DNA from: Helianthus annuus | Lineage: Eukaryota > Streptophyta > Magnoliopsida > Asterales > Asteraceae | Reading direction: 5' to 3' | Assembly: GCF_002127325.2 (NCBI RefSeq) | Contig: NC_035433.2 | Coordinates: 121,430,326-121,494,325 of the forward strand | DNA length: 64,000 nt | Position numbers and translations under genes: made by a program | Part shown: positions 34,054 to 45,177 of the stretch, one piece after another | Layout of the letters: every line of letters begins with the position of its first letter | Position numbering within the stretch: the first letter of the stretch is position 1 | The notes under the pieces: model-generated | Seen by the model: only the letters and a program-made list of their open reading frames with translations | Told to the model about the DNA's origin: nothing | Databases searched by the model: none

Positions 34054-36975
34054 TGATAAGTGGTAAAATACAAATATTTGTCCCGTGTACATTGTATATT
34101 TTTTGTATAGTTTTTATTTGTTTTATTTAGTTTTTAGTATTATATTATATTATTTTGTGTTTTGACAGGTCCTGGTGTAAATGGAGTGAAAATAAGTAAT
34201 ATGGAAATAACCAGCCAGTTGGACAGAGTAGGATGCCAATGACCGAGTTAACTAGGCCGAGCCTACTTATCTCTATATTAGTAGTGGAGGCCACATATGA
34301 GTTAGTTAAAAAAAAAAAAAAAAAAAAGACAACAGCAAGTGAAGGCCAATATATATATTGAGAAATAGAGGCATTATTTTCGAAGGGATTAACAGGAGGA
34401 CTTTTTGGCCATTATTTAATATTATATATTATCATTTTGTAACATGTTTGTGCATGGTTGATTTGTACATTATGCTTTAGGTGTATTTTTGGTTTTCTTG
34501 TATTGTTTATTTGTTGGTCATTGAGGTTTTTTTTTTTTTTTTTTTGTTTTGTTGTATTTTCATATTTATTTTGTTTGTACTTTTTCCTTAGCCTGCCACG
34601 TGTGGTTTATTTGCATATTATTTTGTAACATAAGTATGCATTTAGGAGTTGTACATCTTGTTTAAATGATGCTTTATACTTTAGTTGTTTATATGGTTAG
34701 TCTAGGTGATTGTACATTGATATTTACATGTTTTTGGGGGTTTTTTTAAATGATGTTTCACTTTAAACCTAAAATTACTTGATTTTATAGTTTTAACCCA
34801 AAACTTTTTAGTTTTTCCAATTTAACCTCACAACCTTTTTACTTTCAACTTTGATCCCCTATGTTTTTCATATTTTGCAAAACTTTTCATTTTACGTTTA
34901 AATCTAAATTTTGTGACTTAACACGACACAATGTGTGTGTGGTTCAACGATTTTACGTTTTGTTATACGCTTCATTCTAAATTTTGTGAGTTAACATGGG
35001 GTAACGCACGTGTGTGGTTCAGTGTGTTTACGCCGTCTATTTTTTTCCTATTTAATAAGTTCGTTACAACGCGTGAGTCCTAAATCGAGTTAATTATTAT
35101 TTTCTATGTTTTATATGTCGGTCTAATTTTTCCACGTTAAGACGCCGCAACTTTAATGTTGGTGGTCGTTGGCTATAGTGTGGCATTGGTGCTATTTGTC
35201 ACGGTTTTACGCCCCCGCCGCAACGCGGGAAGCTTAATACGATAGGTTATTTATATGGATACAAGTCATGTAACGTGGTAATTATGATACCATTAATTGT
35301 ATTGAGCTTATTTTGTGAATTACTTATTTGTATAAGATAGTAATAGAGACTTAACCGACAAAAATATTTTTAACACATTGTAAATGTGAATCTAATCAAC
35401 AACATATCAATTTCGTTGGCTGCGGCGCAACGCGCGCGGGTAAATCTCCTAGTTTAATATTATTTTAGAACAAAACGGTGCATATCAATTCAACTTGGGG
35501 GCTTCATAGTTGTTGGCGGCTGACATCGATCAGACAAAAGAAAGTTGGACTGGGCCGGTAAAAGATTATCAGGCCAAGTGAAAACATGGTCATGTTTTTA
35601 GTAAACAATTATATATGCAAGATATCAGAAAAACCCTAGGGAAAATCCTATTAATATACCATATATCGACTGAAGGTGAAAAACAAGATACGAAGACAGT
35701 TGGGGGCGGAAACAATCAGACGAACGAATTGTGAAGCATCTTTTGAAGGCTACGGAATCTACGGGATCGAGCGAGAAGCTTGGAGAGCAAGAGATTAACG
35801 GGTTTTTTTTATTCGATTTCTTTAGTTTTTTATTTTTCTTCGTTCGTTGTCGATGAATTCTTGTTCTAAATCTTGTTTATTTGCTTTTAAAGTTATGATG
35901 CTTGGCTAAACGTTTAAACCGCCTAGACTTAGTTGAATGGATTGAATAAAGTTTTTATCTTTTTCGTTATTTGCATGAATGTTATGGATTGATTGTGTTT
36001 AGTAAAGAGTTTGTTTTATTGATTTGATGCACATGCATACTTTAATTTGGTTTATTATTGTCAATTGCTTCGTATGATTCTTAGTGACGGTCTTTATCAC
36101 AACATAGAGTCATATTAGGGTTTAGGATTTTGGTGAGTGTCTATATCACGTAAGAAACCTTAACTCTTTAGGGAGAATCGGCCGATAATCTCTAGAAGTA
36201 ATTGGTAGTAATTTGCTAGGTTTTAGTGTTCTGCTAGTCCTAATACCTGGAAAGTGAGGGGCTATTGGTAGGTCTTACCCGACGAATTGCTTTAGATAGT
36301 CCTTGGAAAAGGTCGTGTCTTAGTTGACCTGTCGGTTTTATTAGTCTATCATGTCAAGTTTAATAATTCAAACTACCCTAGATCTATAATTGGAAAAGAG
36401 TAGGTCAATATTAGGGTACTTACACAATAATTAGACAACTGGAAAGGTGTCTAATAACCGGTAGGATTAACAGCCTAGGTAGTTCCACAGGTTTCTCCTT
36501 GAGAAGGGTCGAGGGGCTTAGTTGGTTCTTAATAGGTTTAGTACTTTAAGATCCCGGTTCCATAATTCATGCATTTAACTTAATCGGTAATTCTTTTAAA
36601 GACAATCCAGGATTCTAGTCTAGGTGGTCTCGCTCTCCATATAAGAAAAGCCCTTAGTCTTCGTTCGTCTTTAGTCTAGCTTTAGTTAATTTAGTAGTTT
36701 AATATAGATTTCCTTAGTTTTTTCCGTACCCCCCCCCAACCAATTAAACAGTTCGAGTCTGTGTCAGTCTAGGTCTAGATAGAGTCTAATTAGCGTAATT
36801 AGAGAGTCTCGTGGGTTCGATACTCGGACTTACTTAGGCTATACTGCATTGACTGGTACACTTGCCGGTTGCGTGGTTTAGTTTTAGATCGAGTCTAAGT
36901 TTATAAATTTAAAGTTTAGAGTGTCTAGATTAGGTTAATTTTAGTAGTTTTTATTTAACCACTTTTAGCACATCA
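34054..36975 (+). repeat. 3' LTR of Athila-like element with insertion
   Basis: Starts TGATAAGTGGTAAAATAC and ends TTTTAGCACATCA. A 1,028-bp segment (34425-35452) absent from the 5' LTR interrupts it. Apart from that, only scattered substitutions and small gaps separate the two LTRs. Confidence 0.9.
34425..35452 (+). mobile_element. Helitron-like insert in 3' LTR
   Basis: Its extent is fixed by comparison with the 5' LTR. The right end, GCGCAACGCGCGCGGGTAAATCTCCTAG before T, is a typical Helitron 3' end with GC-rich hairpin and CTAG-T. A second GCCGCAACGCGGG hairpin lies internally at 35215. On the left A|TCATTTTGTAAC (34432) could be the Helitron start. However, an exact 10-bp repeat, TTTAATATTA, flanks the whole insert (34415-34424 and 35453-35462), which Helitrons do not normally produce. 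No coding frame. Confidence 0.6.
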
Positions 36976-36980
36976 TCGAC

Positions 36981-38075
36981 CGTGGCGCCAACATTCTCAA
37001 AACCACCGTAACATTTCCCCATTATATGAAAAGCTTTGACAGGGCCAAGGTTTAGAGTGCCTAGTTCCCATATCATCACCTCCTGGACATCTGACAATTG
37101 CCTGTACGCGGCAGCATATGAATATCGTGTGGACATACAAACTTATGATTATCGCCATCAACGAATTTTTGACTGTATATGATCTACCATCCACCGAGCA
37201 AATCATAAGTTGAGCTTCGCACCCAGTTCTAATGGCCCCCCTGCTCCTTGATCTGAATGGCTTTTTTGACTTCGAATAAGCATCGTCAATAAACAATGGC
37301 TTATGTCCCTCTTTAGAACAAAGAAAATACTTAGTTTTGGTTATACCACCACTATGTACTTCACCACCTTTCCGAGTAGAAAAACCAGCTAACTTAGCAT
37401 ATGTTTGGTAAAACACGTATGCTTGTTCAATAGAGGTAAACTGCATTCCAACCACAGGTGTAGCTGATGGTTCAACCTCCAGAATATAAAGCCTTTCATC
37501 TACATAAATCAAAATAAAAAAAAAGAAACACATGCGATTTATAGGACTCGTAACATGCGATATATTAAAAACTCCATAATTTCATCATAAGAACAACAAA
37601 ACGTGCGAATTGTTGGACTCATAACATGCGAAAATGAACATTTTGATAAATATGTTTTACACATGCGATTTATGATACATAACATGCGAAATCAGCATTT
37701 AGAAATAAACATCACATGCGAATTCCCAGACCTAGAACATGCGAACTTATACAATTTGCTTTCATATCAATTATCCTCTAAATGAACATTCAAAGCCTTC
37801 AAATCAATTATAATTATGCAAAATCATAACTACGATTAAACAAAACATATCTACAAAAAATTTAATGATCTGAATTAACATAAATTACCATTCGAACACT
37901 CATTTACACCACTTGTATTTGCATTTGGATTTGGATTTGGATTTGCAGATTCAGGATTTAAAACATCGTCAATCGTAACTCTCTGATACGCAGATAATTG
38001 AACCTGATCATTGACTGATCGAGCGTCTTCAAACTCAACATCTGTGTTTCGTCCGGTGCTGCTCTGTGGATCCAT
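36981..38075 (-). pseudogene. FAR1/FRS-like gene, 5' part
   Basis: Exon 1 starts at ATG 38075 (MDPQSSTGRNTDVEFEDA) and ends at a GTAATT donor near 37888. It includes an NPNPNPNANTS run made by a GGATTT repeat. Exon 2 begins near 37504 after a TATGTAG acceptor and holds the FAR1 DNA-binding domain: VGMQFTSIEQAYVFYQTYAK, GFSTRKG, the YFLCSKEGHK zinc-ligand region and RTGCEAQLMI. A one-base slip in an A run near 37170 moves the frame, after which FVDGDNHKFVCPHDIHMLPR (about 37110-37168) continues the domain. A second slip follows before QLSDVQEVMIWELGTLNLGP. The frame runs into the LTR insertion at 36980 and resumes at 29501. It has no intact product now. Confidence 0.78.
37534..37887. repeat. 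intron 1 of FRS-like gene with CATGCGA motifs
   Basis: At least eight copies of AACATGCGA, ACATGCGATTT or ACGTGCGAATT occur in about 220 bp, separated by 15-30 bp of AT-rich sequence. The same core is found in the introns at 27961-28151 and 29060-29267, and in the 3' flank at 25940-26230 and 26940-27170. Confidence 0.7.
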
Positions 38076-38284
38076 TGAACAAAACAATTGAATCAAACCC
38101 TAATGCAGAAGAACGAAAACTGCAATGTATTGTTTGAGAATTATGAAAATTTTGAAACTGATTTGAATCATAATTACCGGGATAGTAGTGTAACGAACTT
38201 CTCGCTGATTGAATGAGTAGACTAATTTGCACTCAGTTGATTGACTGAATTCTCTAACTTAACCTTATGAAAGAAAAACGAATC

Positions 38285-41200
38285 CAGGGCCGGCTAAGCC
38301 CATGTGCAGGATGGGCCTGTGCACAGGGCCCAAACCAGCATGGGGCCAAAAAAAACTAAAATTTCTGTATATGTTGAAATAGGCCCAAGTGTATACTAAA
38401 GCCCAAGTGTATATGTGATCTCATATGAGGAAAAAGGTTACTGGAAAACAAAACGACGGAATAACTGGGAAACAAAACGACGTTTTTGATTTCAATTTCA
38501 GAGGTTCAATTGCAATATTTTTTTATATCAGAGGTATGTTAATAAATTAATATCGGTCGCTGATTTCGTTTTTTATTTCAATTTCCATATGTTTTCAATC
38601 GGTGGCAATGTGGCATGTTATTATGTTAACAGTTAACTGTTAATATATATTCTGAATTTCTGATTTCAATCGGAGGAGGTATGTTAATGTTAATATATAT
38701 TCGATTTTGATTTCATATGTTTTTTTTTTCTTTTTGTTTTGGTTTTTTTGATTGAAATATTGAATGAATCATGAATGCTATTTGTTAATAATTAATGAAT
38801 GTATATTTTTAAATTTTTTGTTAAGTGATGTCTTGTGAATGTGATTGAAATATTGAATCAATGTTTGTTTTTTGTTAATATTTAGAAATTATGCCTCCCG
38901 TTCCTAAATACAAATACCTATCCGGCCATCAAAAACGTAAGAAGAGGAAGCTAGAGGAAGAGAAAAGAAAGGCGGACGACGTAAAACAAAACCGAATAAA
39001 CAAGTTTTTTTCAAAAGAAACTCAAAATTCTAGTTCTAGCTTGGGTGACGATAATGTGGGTCAAGAGGCTAATGTGGGCGAAGCAATGTGACCGTAGGTG
39101 AAGAAGGTAATGTGGGCGAAGACAATGTGACCGTAGGTGAAGACCACATGAACGTAGGTGAAGATAATGTTAATGATACCGTAGATGAAGATGATGTTAA
39201 TCCGGTTCCGGATATTGATATTTTTGATCCTAGAAATTGGGGTAGGCTTAGTAATGACATGATTAAAGAGTTGGTTACGAAAGGTCCAAAAAGAGATATG
39301 GATGTTAAGGGCCCCGTGGATAAATTTGGAAGACATTTTTCTAATACCATGTACACTAGAATTTTATCAAATAGGGAGACGTGCGATAGAGAATGGCTAG
39401 TGTATTCGAAAAAACTTGACAAACTCTATTGTTTTTGTTGTAAAGTTTTTAGAACGCAGCATCCGAAAGGTGGGTTGGATGATGAAGGTTATAACGATTG
39501 GAGACATGCCAGTGGTAGACTTAAAGAACATGAAGTTGGTTTACAACATTTTAAGAATATGAATGAATGGTTTGAATTGCGGCAAAGGTTGAAATGCAAA
39601 GAAACAATTGACAAAGGGGCATATGAGCACTTTAGAAAAGAAAAAGATTATTGGAAACAAGTCATCTTAAGGATTATTGCACTTGTGAAGTTTCTTGCAA
39701 AATATGGCTTAGCGTTTCGTGGGTCAAATGAGAAGTTGTATCAAAAAGGAAATGGAAACTTTTTGGGTTTGGTTGAGATGTTGGAAGAGTTTGACCCGAT
39801 TATGAAAGAACATGTGCGCCGAGTTTTGAATGAAGAGTGCCATGTACACTTTCATAGCCACAATATTCAAAACGAGTTGATACAATTATTAGGGAATAAA
39901 GTTAGAACCGAAATCATCAAGAAAGTTAAGCAAGCAAAGTATTACTCCATCATCCTCGATTGCACGCCTGATACAAGTCACCAAGAGCAAATGTCCATAA
40001 TTGTGAGGTATGTGAATTTTAACTCTAGTTCTGTGACCATTGAGGAATCCTTTTTAGGTTTTTTGGTTGTTGATGATACCATGGGTTTAGGACTTTTTGA
40101 AGTAACATGTAAGGAATTAGAGTCGCTTGATCTAGATATTGGTGATATGCGTGGTCAAGGCTACGATAATGGGGCAAACATGAGAGGAAAATACAAAGGA
40201 GTTCAAACTAGATTTTTAGAAAAAAAATCCTAGAGCTTTCTATAGTGCTTGTGGTTGTCATAGTCTAAATCTAGCATTGTGTGACATGGCTAACACAATT
40301 ACTAAGTCTAAGGAATTTTTTGGAACAATACAACGGTTATATACTATCTTTGCCCATTCTATTAATAGGTGGCAAATTTTGAAAGACAATGTTAAAGGAT
40401 TAATTCTTAAATCATTGTCTACAACTCGTTGGGAAAGTCGTATAGATAGTATTAAGCCTATAAGAACTCAACTTGGAGATGTAAGAAAAGCTTTGCGAGA
40501 AGTTAGGGGGACGGATAGAGATGCTAAAATCATAAGTGAAGCTAAATCATTAGAAGAGTATGAACTTGGTGATTTTGAATTTTTGGCACAAATTGTCATT
40601 TGGTTTGAATTATTATCAAAGGTGAATGTGGTGAGCAAACGGTTGCAAGCAAAAGATGTTGTTCTTGATGTTGCTATTGATGAATTGGACAAATTAATTA
40701 AATTCTTTAAGAATTATAGAGAAGTGGGGTTCTCTAAGGCACTTGATGAAGCTAGAGAAATTGCAAATGAAATAGGTGTTAATGCGGAATTTCGTCAAAA
40801 ACGTGTGATATATAGGAAAAAAACAATTTGATGAATCGTCAAGTGTAGAAGAAGTAACATTTTCACCCGAGGAGGATTTTAGAGTAAATTATTTTTTAAG
40901 TATTGTTGATCAAGCTATTTTTTCACTTGAAACAAGATTTGAACAATATCAAAAATTCGAAAAAATATTTGGGTTTTTGTTTCCTAAAAAGTTGAAGACT
41001 CTTGATGAAGCCAAGCTTAAGGAGTGTTGTTATCGCCTTGAAGATGCATTGAAGTATGAAGGAGAATCCGATATTGATGCTAAAGAATTGTGTACGGAGT
41101 TGAAGTTGATTACTACATTTTTACCGAGACACATTGACAACCCTTTTGACGTTTTAGACTATATCTTCCAACGCAGTACTACTTATCCTTATGCTATAAA

Positions 41201-41651
41201 TGCATATAAAGTGTTGTTGACAATTCCGGTAACCGTGGCATCGGCAGAAAAAAGTTTCTCAAAGTTGAAGTTGTTGAAGAGCTATTTACGTTCTACAATG
41301 TCACAAGAAAGGCTAAACGGGTTGGCGACAATATCTATTGAAAGTGAAATATTAGATACTATGGATTACAAGGAGTTGATCGAGAGCTTTGCTTCAAAAA
41401 ACGCTAGGAGAACCACACTGTTTGCTTAGCAAGTAAATTCGATACTTTGATCATTTTTGCTACACTATTTTTGTTAATTTGTTTTATCTATTTCATAACA
41501 ATTATCGAAGTATTATGAATTTTTAGTATTTATATATATATGATTGAATGATTGATGAGTTTATGTTATATGAAGATTTGCGAATAGGGCCCAAATTTTT
41601 TATCTCGAACAGGGCCCAAATTTTTTTTTGTGATTTTCGGAGACGGCCCTA
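38285..41651 (+). mobile_element. hAT transposon (autonomous type)
   Basis: Ends CAGGGCCGGC and GACGGCCCTA form a short inverted repeat. The flanks AACGAATC at 38277-38284 and 41652-41659 are an exact 8-bp target duplication, diagnostic of hAT. GGGCCCAAA-type subterminal repeats lie near both ends. It carries one transposase gene on the plus strand and inserted about 200 bp upstream of the FRS-like start codon, in head-to-head orientation. Confidence 0.92.
38891..41429 (+). pseudogene. hAT transposase (TTF zinc finger/DUF4371/dimerisation)
   Basis: Four open pieces make one transposase of about 820 residues, which is normal for the family. 38891-39091 is a basic, nuclear-localisation-like N-terminus (KRKKRKLEEEKRK). 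39088-40233 carries acidic repeats, the TTF-type zinc finger (LYCFCCKVF...W) and the DUF4371 catalytic region with SIILDCTPDTSHQEQ (first Asp) and GQGYDNGANM (second Asp). 40277-40831 follows. 40977-41429 is the C-terminal dimerisation domain (SAEKSFSKLKLLKSYLRSTM). The three frame breaks are single-base changes: one missing A in a GAAGACAATGTG repeat near 39083, and two in A runs near 40225 and 40820. There are otherwise no stops. Confidence 0.85.
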
Positions 41652-41750
41652 AACGAATCAGTACACGTGTACGGCCAATGAAGTCGTGTACGTAATGTAG
41701 GATAAGGGCATTTGTATCCTACACTTCCTACATATATATATATATATATA

Positions 41751-42138
41751 GGGGACCGCTAAAATAAAAACCACCTCCAGTCGTAAGAACCATGAGAACT
41801 ACACCGTACGGGGCGAGTTGGACCAAATTTTTTTTCATAAACGTAGATGCGTGTATTATAAACACATTTGTAAAAAAAAATTCAAAAAAAAAAATGTCGT
41901 GTGTGTAGTTTTGAGCACCACAAGTTTGTGTTTACGGGTACCGTAAAATTTAAATAAAATTTACGGTACCCGTGAAAACAAACTTGTGGTGCTCAAAACT
42001 ACACTCACGACATTTTTTTTACAAATGTGTTTATAGTACACGCATCTACGTTTATGAAAAAAAATTTGGTCCAACTCGCCCCGGATCAAAAAGTTCTCAT
42101 GGTTCTTACAACTGGAGGTGGTTTTTATTTTAACGGTC

Positions 42139-42140
<2 letters not shown>
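41751..42140. mobile_element. 390-bp near-perfect palindromic MITE
   Basis: The two 185-bp arms are almost exact reverse complements: the left opens GGGGACCGCTAAAATAAAAA, the right ends TTTTATTTTAACGGTCCC, and the centre is GGTACCGTAAAATTTAAATA (about 41937-41975). TA microsatellites lie on both sides, so a TA or longer AT-rich duplication is likely but cannot be measured. Confidence 0.8.
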
Positions 42141-42185
<45 letters not shown>

Positions 42186-43030
42186 CGTAACTGATTTTCT
42201 TTATCTTTAATTGGAACAGATAAACTATATAGTTAAGGAGTTAAAATTAACAATTATAGTTTAACAGTTTATGTTGAAAAGAATAACAATTTATTTATAT
42301 AATGATATAAATAAATGTAAGAAAGAAATTATACTACTACTTGAAAGACAAAGTCGGTGGCCTTTGCCACCGACAAATCACCCCTCAACTTTTCAAATTA
42401 CTAATTTTGGTCCTTACTTCATTTTATAGTATCACCCCTCAACTTTTCAAATTACTAATTTTGGTCCTTACTTCATTTTATATTTTTTACAATGTAACCA
42501 CTTAGATGCTAATGTTTTAACTTTACCCCTGTATGATATATATAATATACTTTTTTATCCTATTAAAGTTTTTACTAATTTAATTATTCTTCAATAATTT
42601 TCACTCGCTATTTAAAAAAACGAATTTGTCGATATGTTTATAAACTTTGTAAATATCATTTTGACCCTCTCGAGCTTCTAAAATTTTAAGTTTATCCCTT
42701 TTTGTACCTTTACTTAAAAATACTATTTTTACGTGTGTATTAGTATATATGTAATAGTACAAATTCGAGTTGATATTTTTACGTGGGCTCTTCCATTGGC
42801 TTTGTCCCCCCCCCCCACACTTTCATAAATTTTCAAATTTAGAACCTCGACTTTGGTCTTTTCCTTTTTTACCTCAACTTTGTTAAAGACCCTCAACTTT
42901 GGTAATTTCCTTTGGTAAATCTTATTTTCACCAACCCTTTGCCCTTAAGTTTAGGAGATATAATTTTCAACCCCTTACTTTTTTTATAATTGAAAAAATA
43001 TAGCTTTGACCCACTTGAGAGTATATATAA
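42141..43030. other. AT-rich spacer with 54-bp tandem duplication
   Basis: A TA microsatellite is at 42141-42182. A 54-bp unit starting ATCACCCCTCAACTTTTCAA is repeated twice (42377-42430 and 42431-42484). A C-run lies near 42807. The ATACTACTACTTGAAAGAC at about 42332 resembles a Helitron start and may pair with the Helitron 3' end at 45129. Confidence 0.45.
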
Positions 43031-43039
43031 TCTGATTTT

Positions 43040-44503
43040 TTTTCATAATGAGTTAATAGCCAAAATGGTCCCTGAGGTTTGCTCACTTTTGCCACTTTAG
43101 TCCAAAAGCCAAAATTTTTAAATCTGGGTCCCTGAGGTTTGCATTTTGTTGCCATTTTGGTCCAAAAATCAAATCAGGTCAGATTTGCAAAAAAAAAACC
43201 TGCTATTTTGTCTTTATGCTCAGGGGTATTTTAGTCATTTTACCCCTCTCTCTTGAATAAAAATCCTTCTTCTTCAACAAACCACCTGTTCAAGTCTCTC
43301 TCTCTCAGTTCTCTCCGTCTCTCACTAAAACACAGCCATCCCCACCACCGCATCATCCCCACCACCACCATCCTACTGCCGCCAACACCACCATCCCACT
43401 GCCATCATCTCTCTCAAACCCTAAATCGACCCACCAGCCCACCAGACCCCTCTCTGCGTTCTGATCTGATGGCGGTTCATACCTCTTCTTCAAACCCTAA
43501 ATCGACCCACCAGCCCGGCATCCCCCTCTCTCTCCTGTACAACACCACCAAGAGCCATCAAAATCGGAGGTTTCCACATATCCAAAACCGTCACAGTGTT
43601 TTCCACTCAGCACCGACACATATTCTCACCTATAACCGAAATACCCCTGCACAAAAGAATGACGAGACAAATACATACCTGACGGCGGCGTTTGTCGTCG
43701 GAGATGGTGAAGAAGGCTGAGGGCGGTGGTGGTTCAGGTTAGATGACCGGCGATAGAGACTGAGCAAGGCGGTGATCGGCGATGATGGCGCAGGAGATGG
43801 AGGTTGGTTGTGTCGTGTGGAAGAGGGCTGAGGGCGGTGGTGGGTTTTGCAGATTGGGTCGATGTTTGGGTTGAAGGGGAAAGAAGGGTTGAGAAGGGAT
43901 GAAGGTAGTTCAGGGCGGAGATATCGAGAGAGAGAGTTGATCTGGGTTAACTTGTTTTGGGTTTTTTGTTTGAGGTTAAGGGTTTTTAGATATGGGGTTT
44001 TCAGATTTGGGTGGTGATGGTGAACGGTGGAGGATGGTGGTGGTGGTGAACCGTGAAGATGATGATGGTAGTGATCTGGGTTGAACGGTGGTGATGGTGG
44101 TGAACTGGGTTGATTCAGTTTTTTGTTTGAGGTTAAGGGTTTTTGGATATGGGGTTTTCAAATTATTGTGAAGATGATGATGATTCAGTTGTTTATGATT
44201 TGTGTTGGGTTTTTGATCTGGGTTTGTATAATATTATTGTGAAGATGATGATAATTCAGTTGTTTATGATTTGTGTTGGGTTCTTGATCTGGATTTGTAT
44301 AATAACTCATAAAAAATGACCAAAATGCCCCTGCACAAAAGGACAAAATAGGCTGGTTTCAACACTTAAAAAAGGGGTTTTTGAAATTTGGACTAAAATG
44401 GCAACAAAATGCAAACCTCAGGGACCCAGATTTAAAAATTTTGGATTTTGAACTAAAGTGGCAAAAGTGAGCAAACCTCAGGGACCATTTTGGCTATTAA
44501 CTC
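43040..44503. mobile_element. 1.46-kb MULE-type foldback with gene-like filler
   Basis: Ends GAGTTAATAGCCAAAATGG and its reverse complement (…GGCTATTAACTC). Exact 9-10-bp flanks (TTTTCATAAT at 43030-43039 and 44504-44513) mark a Mutator-like insertion. The terminal arms (about 200 bp) contain GGTCCCTGAGGTTTGC, the same design as the element at 7285-7611. The 1-kb middle is of higher GC, has a purine/pyrimidine strand asymmetry (CCACCACC-rich left, GGTGGTGG-rich right), and contains a 155-codon frame (43253-43720) starting in Ser/Thr/Pro/His-rich sequence. This looks like captured leader or gene sequence (Pack-MULE type) rather than a working gene. Confidence 0.8.
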
Positions 44504-44513
44504 TTTTCATAAT

Positions 44514-45129
44514 AGTTTCGTTCATTAACTTAAAAAACTTTAATTTGTTCGTGTTTTTTTATGATTCTAGGCTTACTTTTTATGTACGTTTCGACGTAAA
44601 GTTTGTTTTCATTTATAATACTTTTTCATGCTTGCTTTTTATGTACATTTCGGCGTAATTTTTTTTTTGAAAACGAGTCGGGTCAAAAATTCAAGTTGGT
44701 CTATGTTAACATAAATGGTCGATAATAAGTCATACATAATCATGTCGCATAGTCGGTACAATATTCGATTGTCTTGGTATACTTTTTTGTATAAATCCGA
44801 GTTTGTCTACGTTTTGATGTGAATTTGATGCACGCTTTCGTGCTTTATTTTGTACATTTCCTACGTATGAATCGGGTTGCATATAATACATTTTGACTTG
44901 ACGATATAAATTTAAGTTAGTTGGGTCGCATATAATACGTTATCGTTATATGGTTTAAGATTTACTTTACGTTTTGATCTAACCGTAATACTATATAGGT
45001 AAGATTGAGTTCAACTGAAACGTTTTCGTATGGTTATTTAAAAAAAAAAACTCAGACATAACGCTCGGATTAATCTGTTCAACATTTGCGATGTACCCGC
45101 GCCGCAACACTCGCGGGTCTTATTACTAG
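44514..45129 (+). mobile_element. Helitron 3' end
   Basis: CCCGCGCCGCAACACTCGCGGG forms the hairpin, then TCTTATTA and CTAG before T at 45130: a classical plant Helitron 3' end. The 5' end is uncertain; a candidate lies near 42330, which would place the MULE foldback inside this Helitron. The sequence between 44514 and 45090 is AT-rich with no Rep/helicase. Confidence 0.6.
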
Positions 45130-45177
45130 TATATATGAAAGCTCTAAAATTTTGGGTTTACATCCCTTTTTTTATTT

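Larger units (their letters stand above)
29507..36975 (+). mobile_element. Athila-like non-autonomous LTR retrotransposon
   Basis: LTRs at 29507-31401 and 34054-36975 flank a 2.65-kb interior. The target duplication TCGAC is at 29502-29506 and 36976-36980; removing the element restores a continuous FRS reading frame. It has a tRNA-Asp-type PBS, one ORF and a polypurine tract. No protease, reverse transcriptase, RNase H or integrase is present, so it must depend on a complete relative. The PBS and long LTRs point to the Athila branch of Ty3 elements (inference). Confidence 0.88.

Noticed and set aside
43253..43720. 155-codon frame inside the MULE foldback as a real gene
   Set aside because: Low-complexity Ser/Pro/His composition, no start context or splice structure, and located inside a foldback; treated as captured filler.
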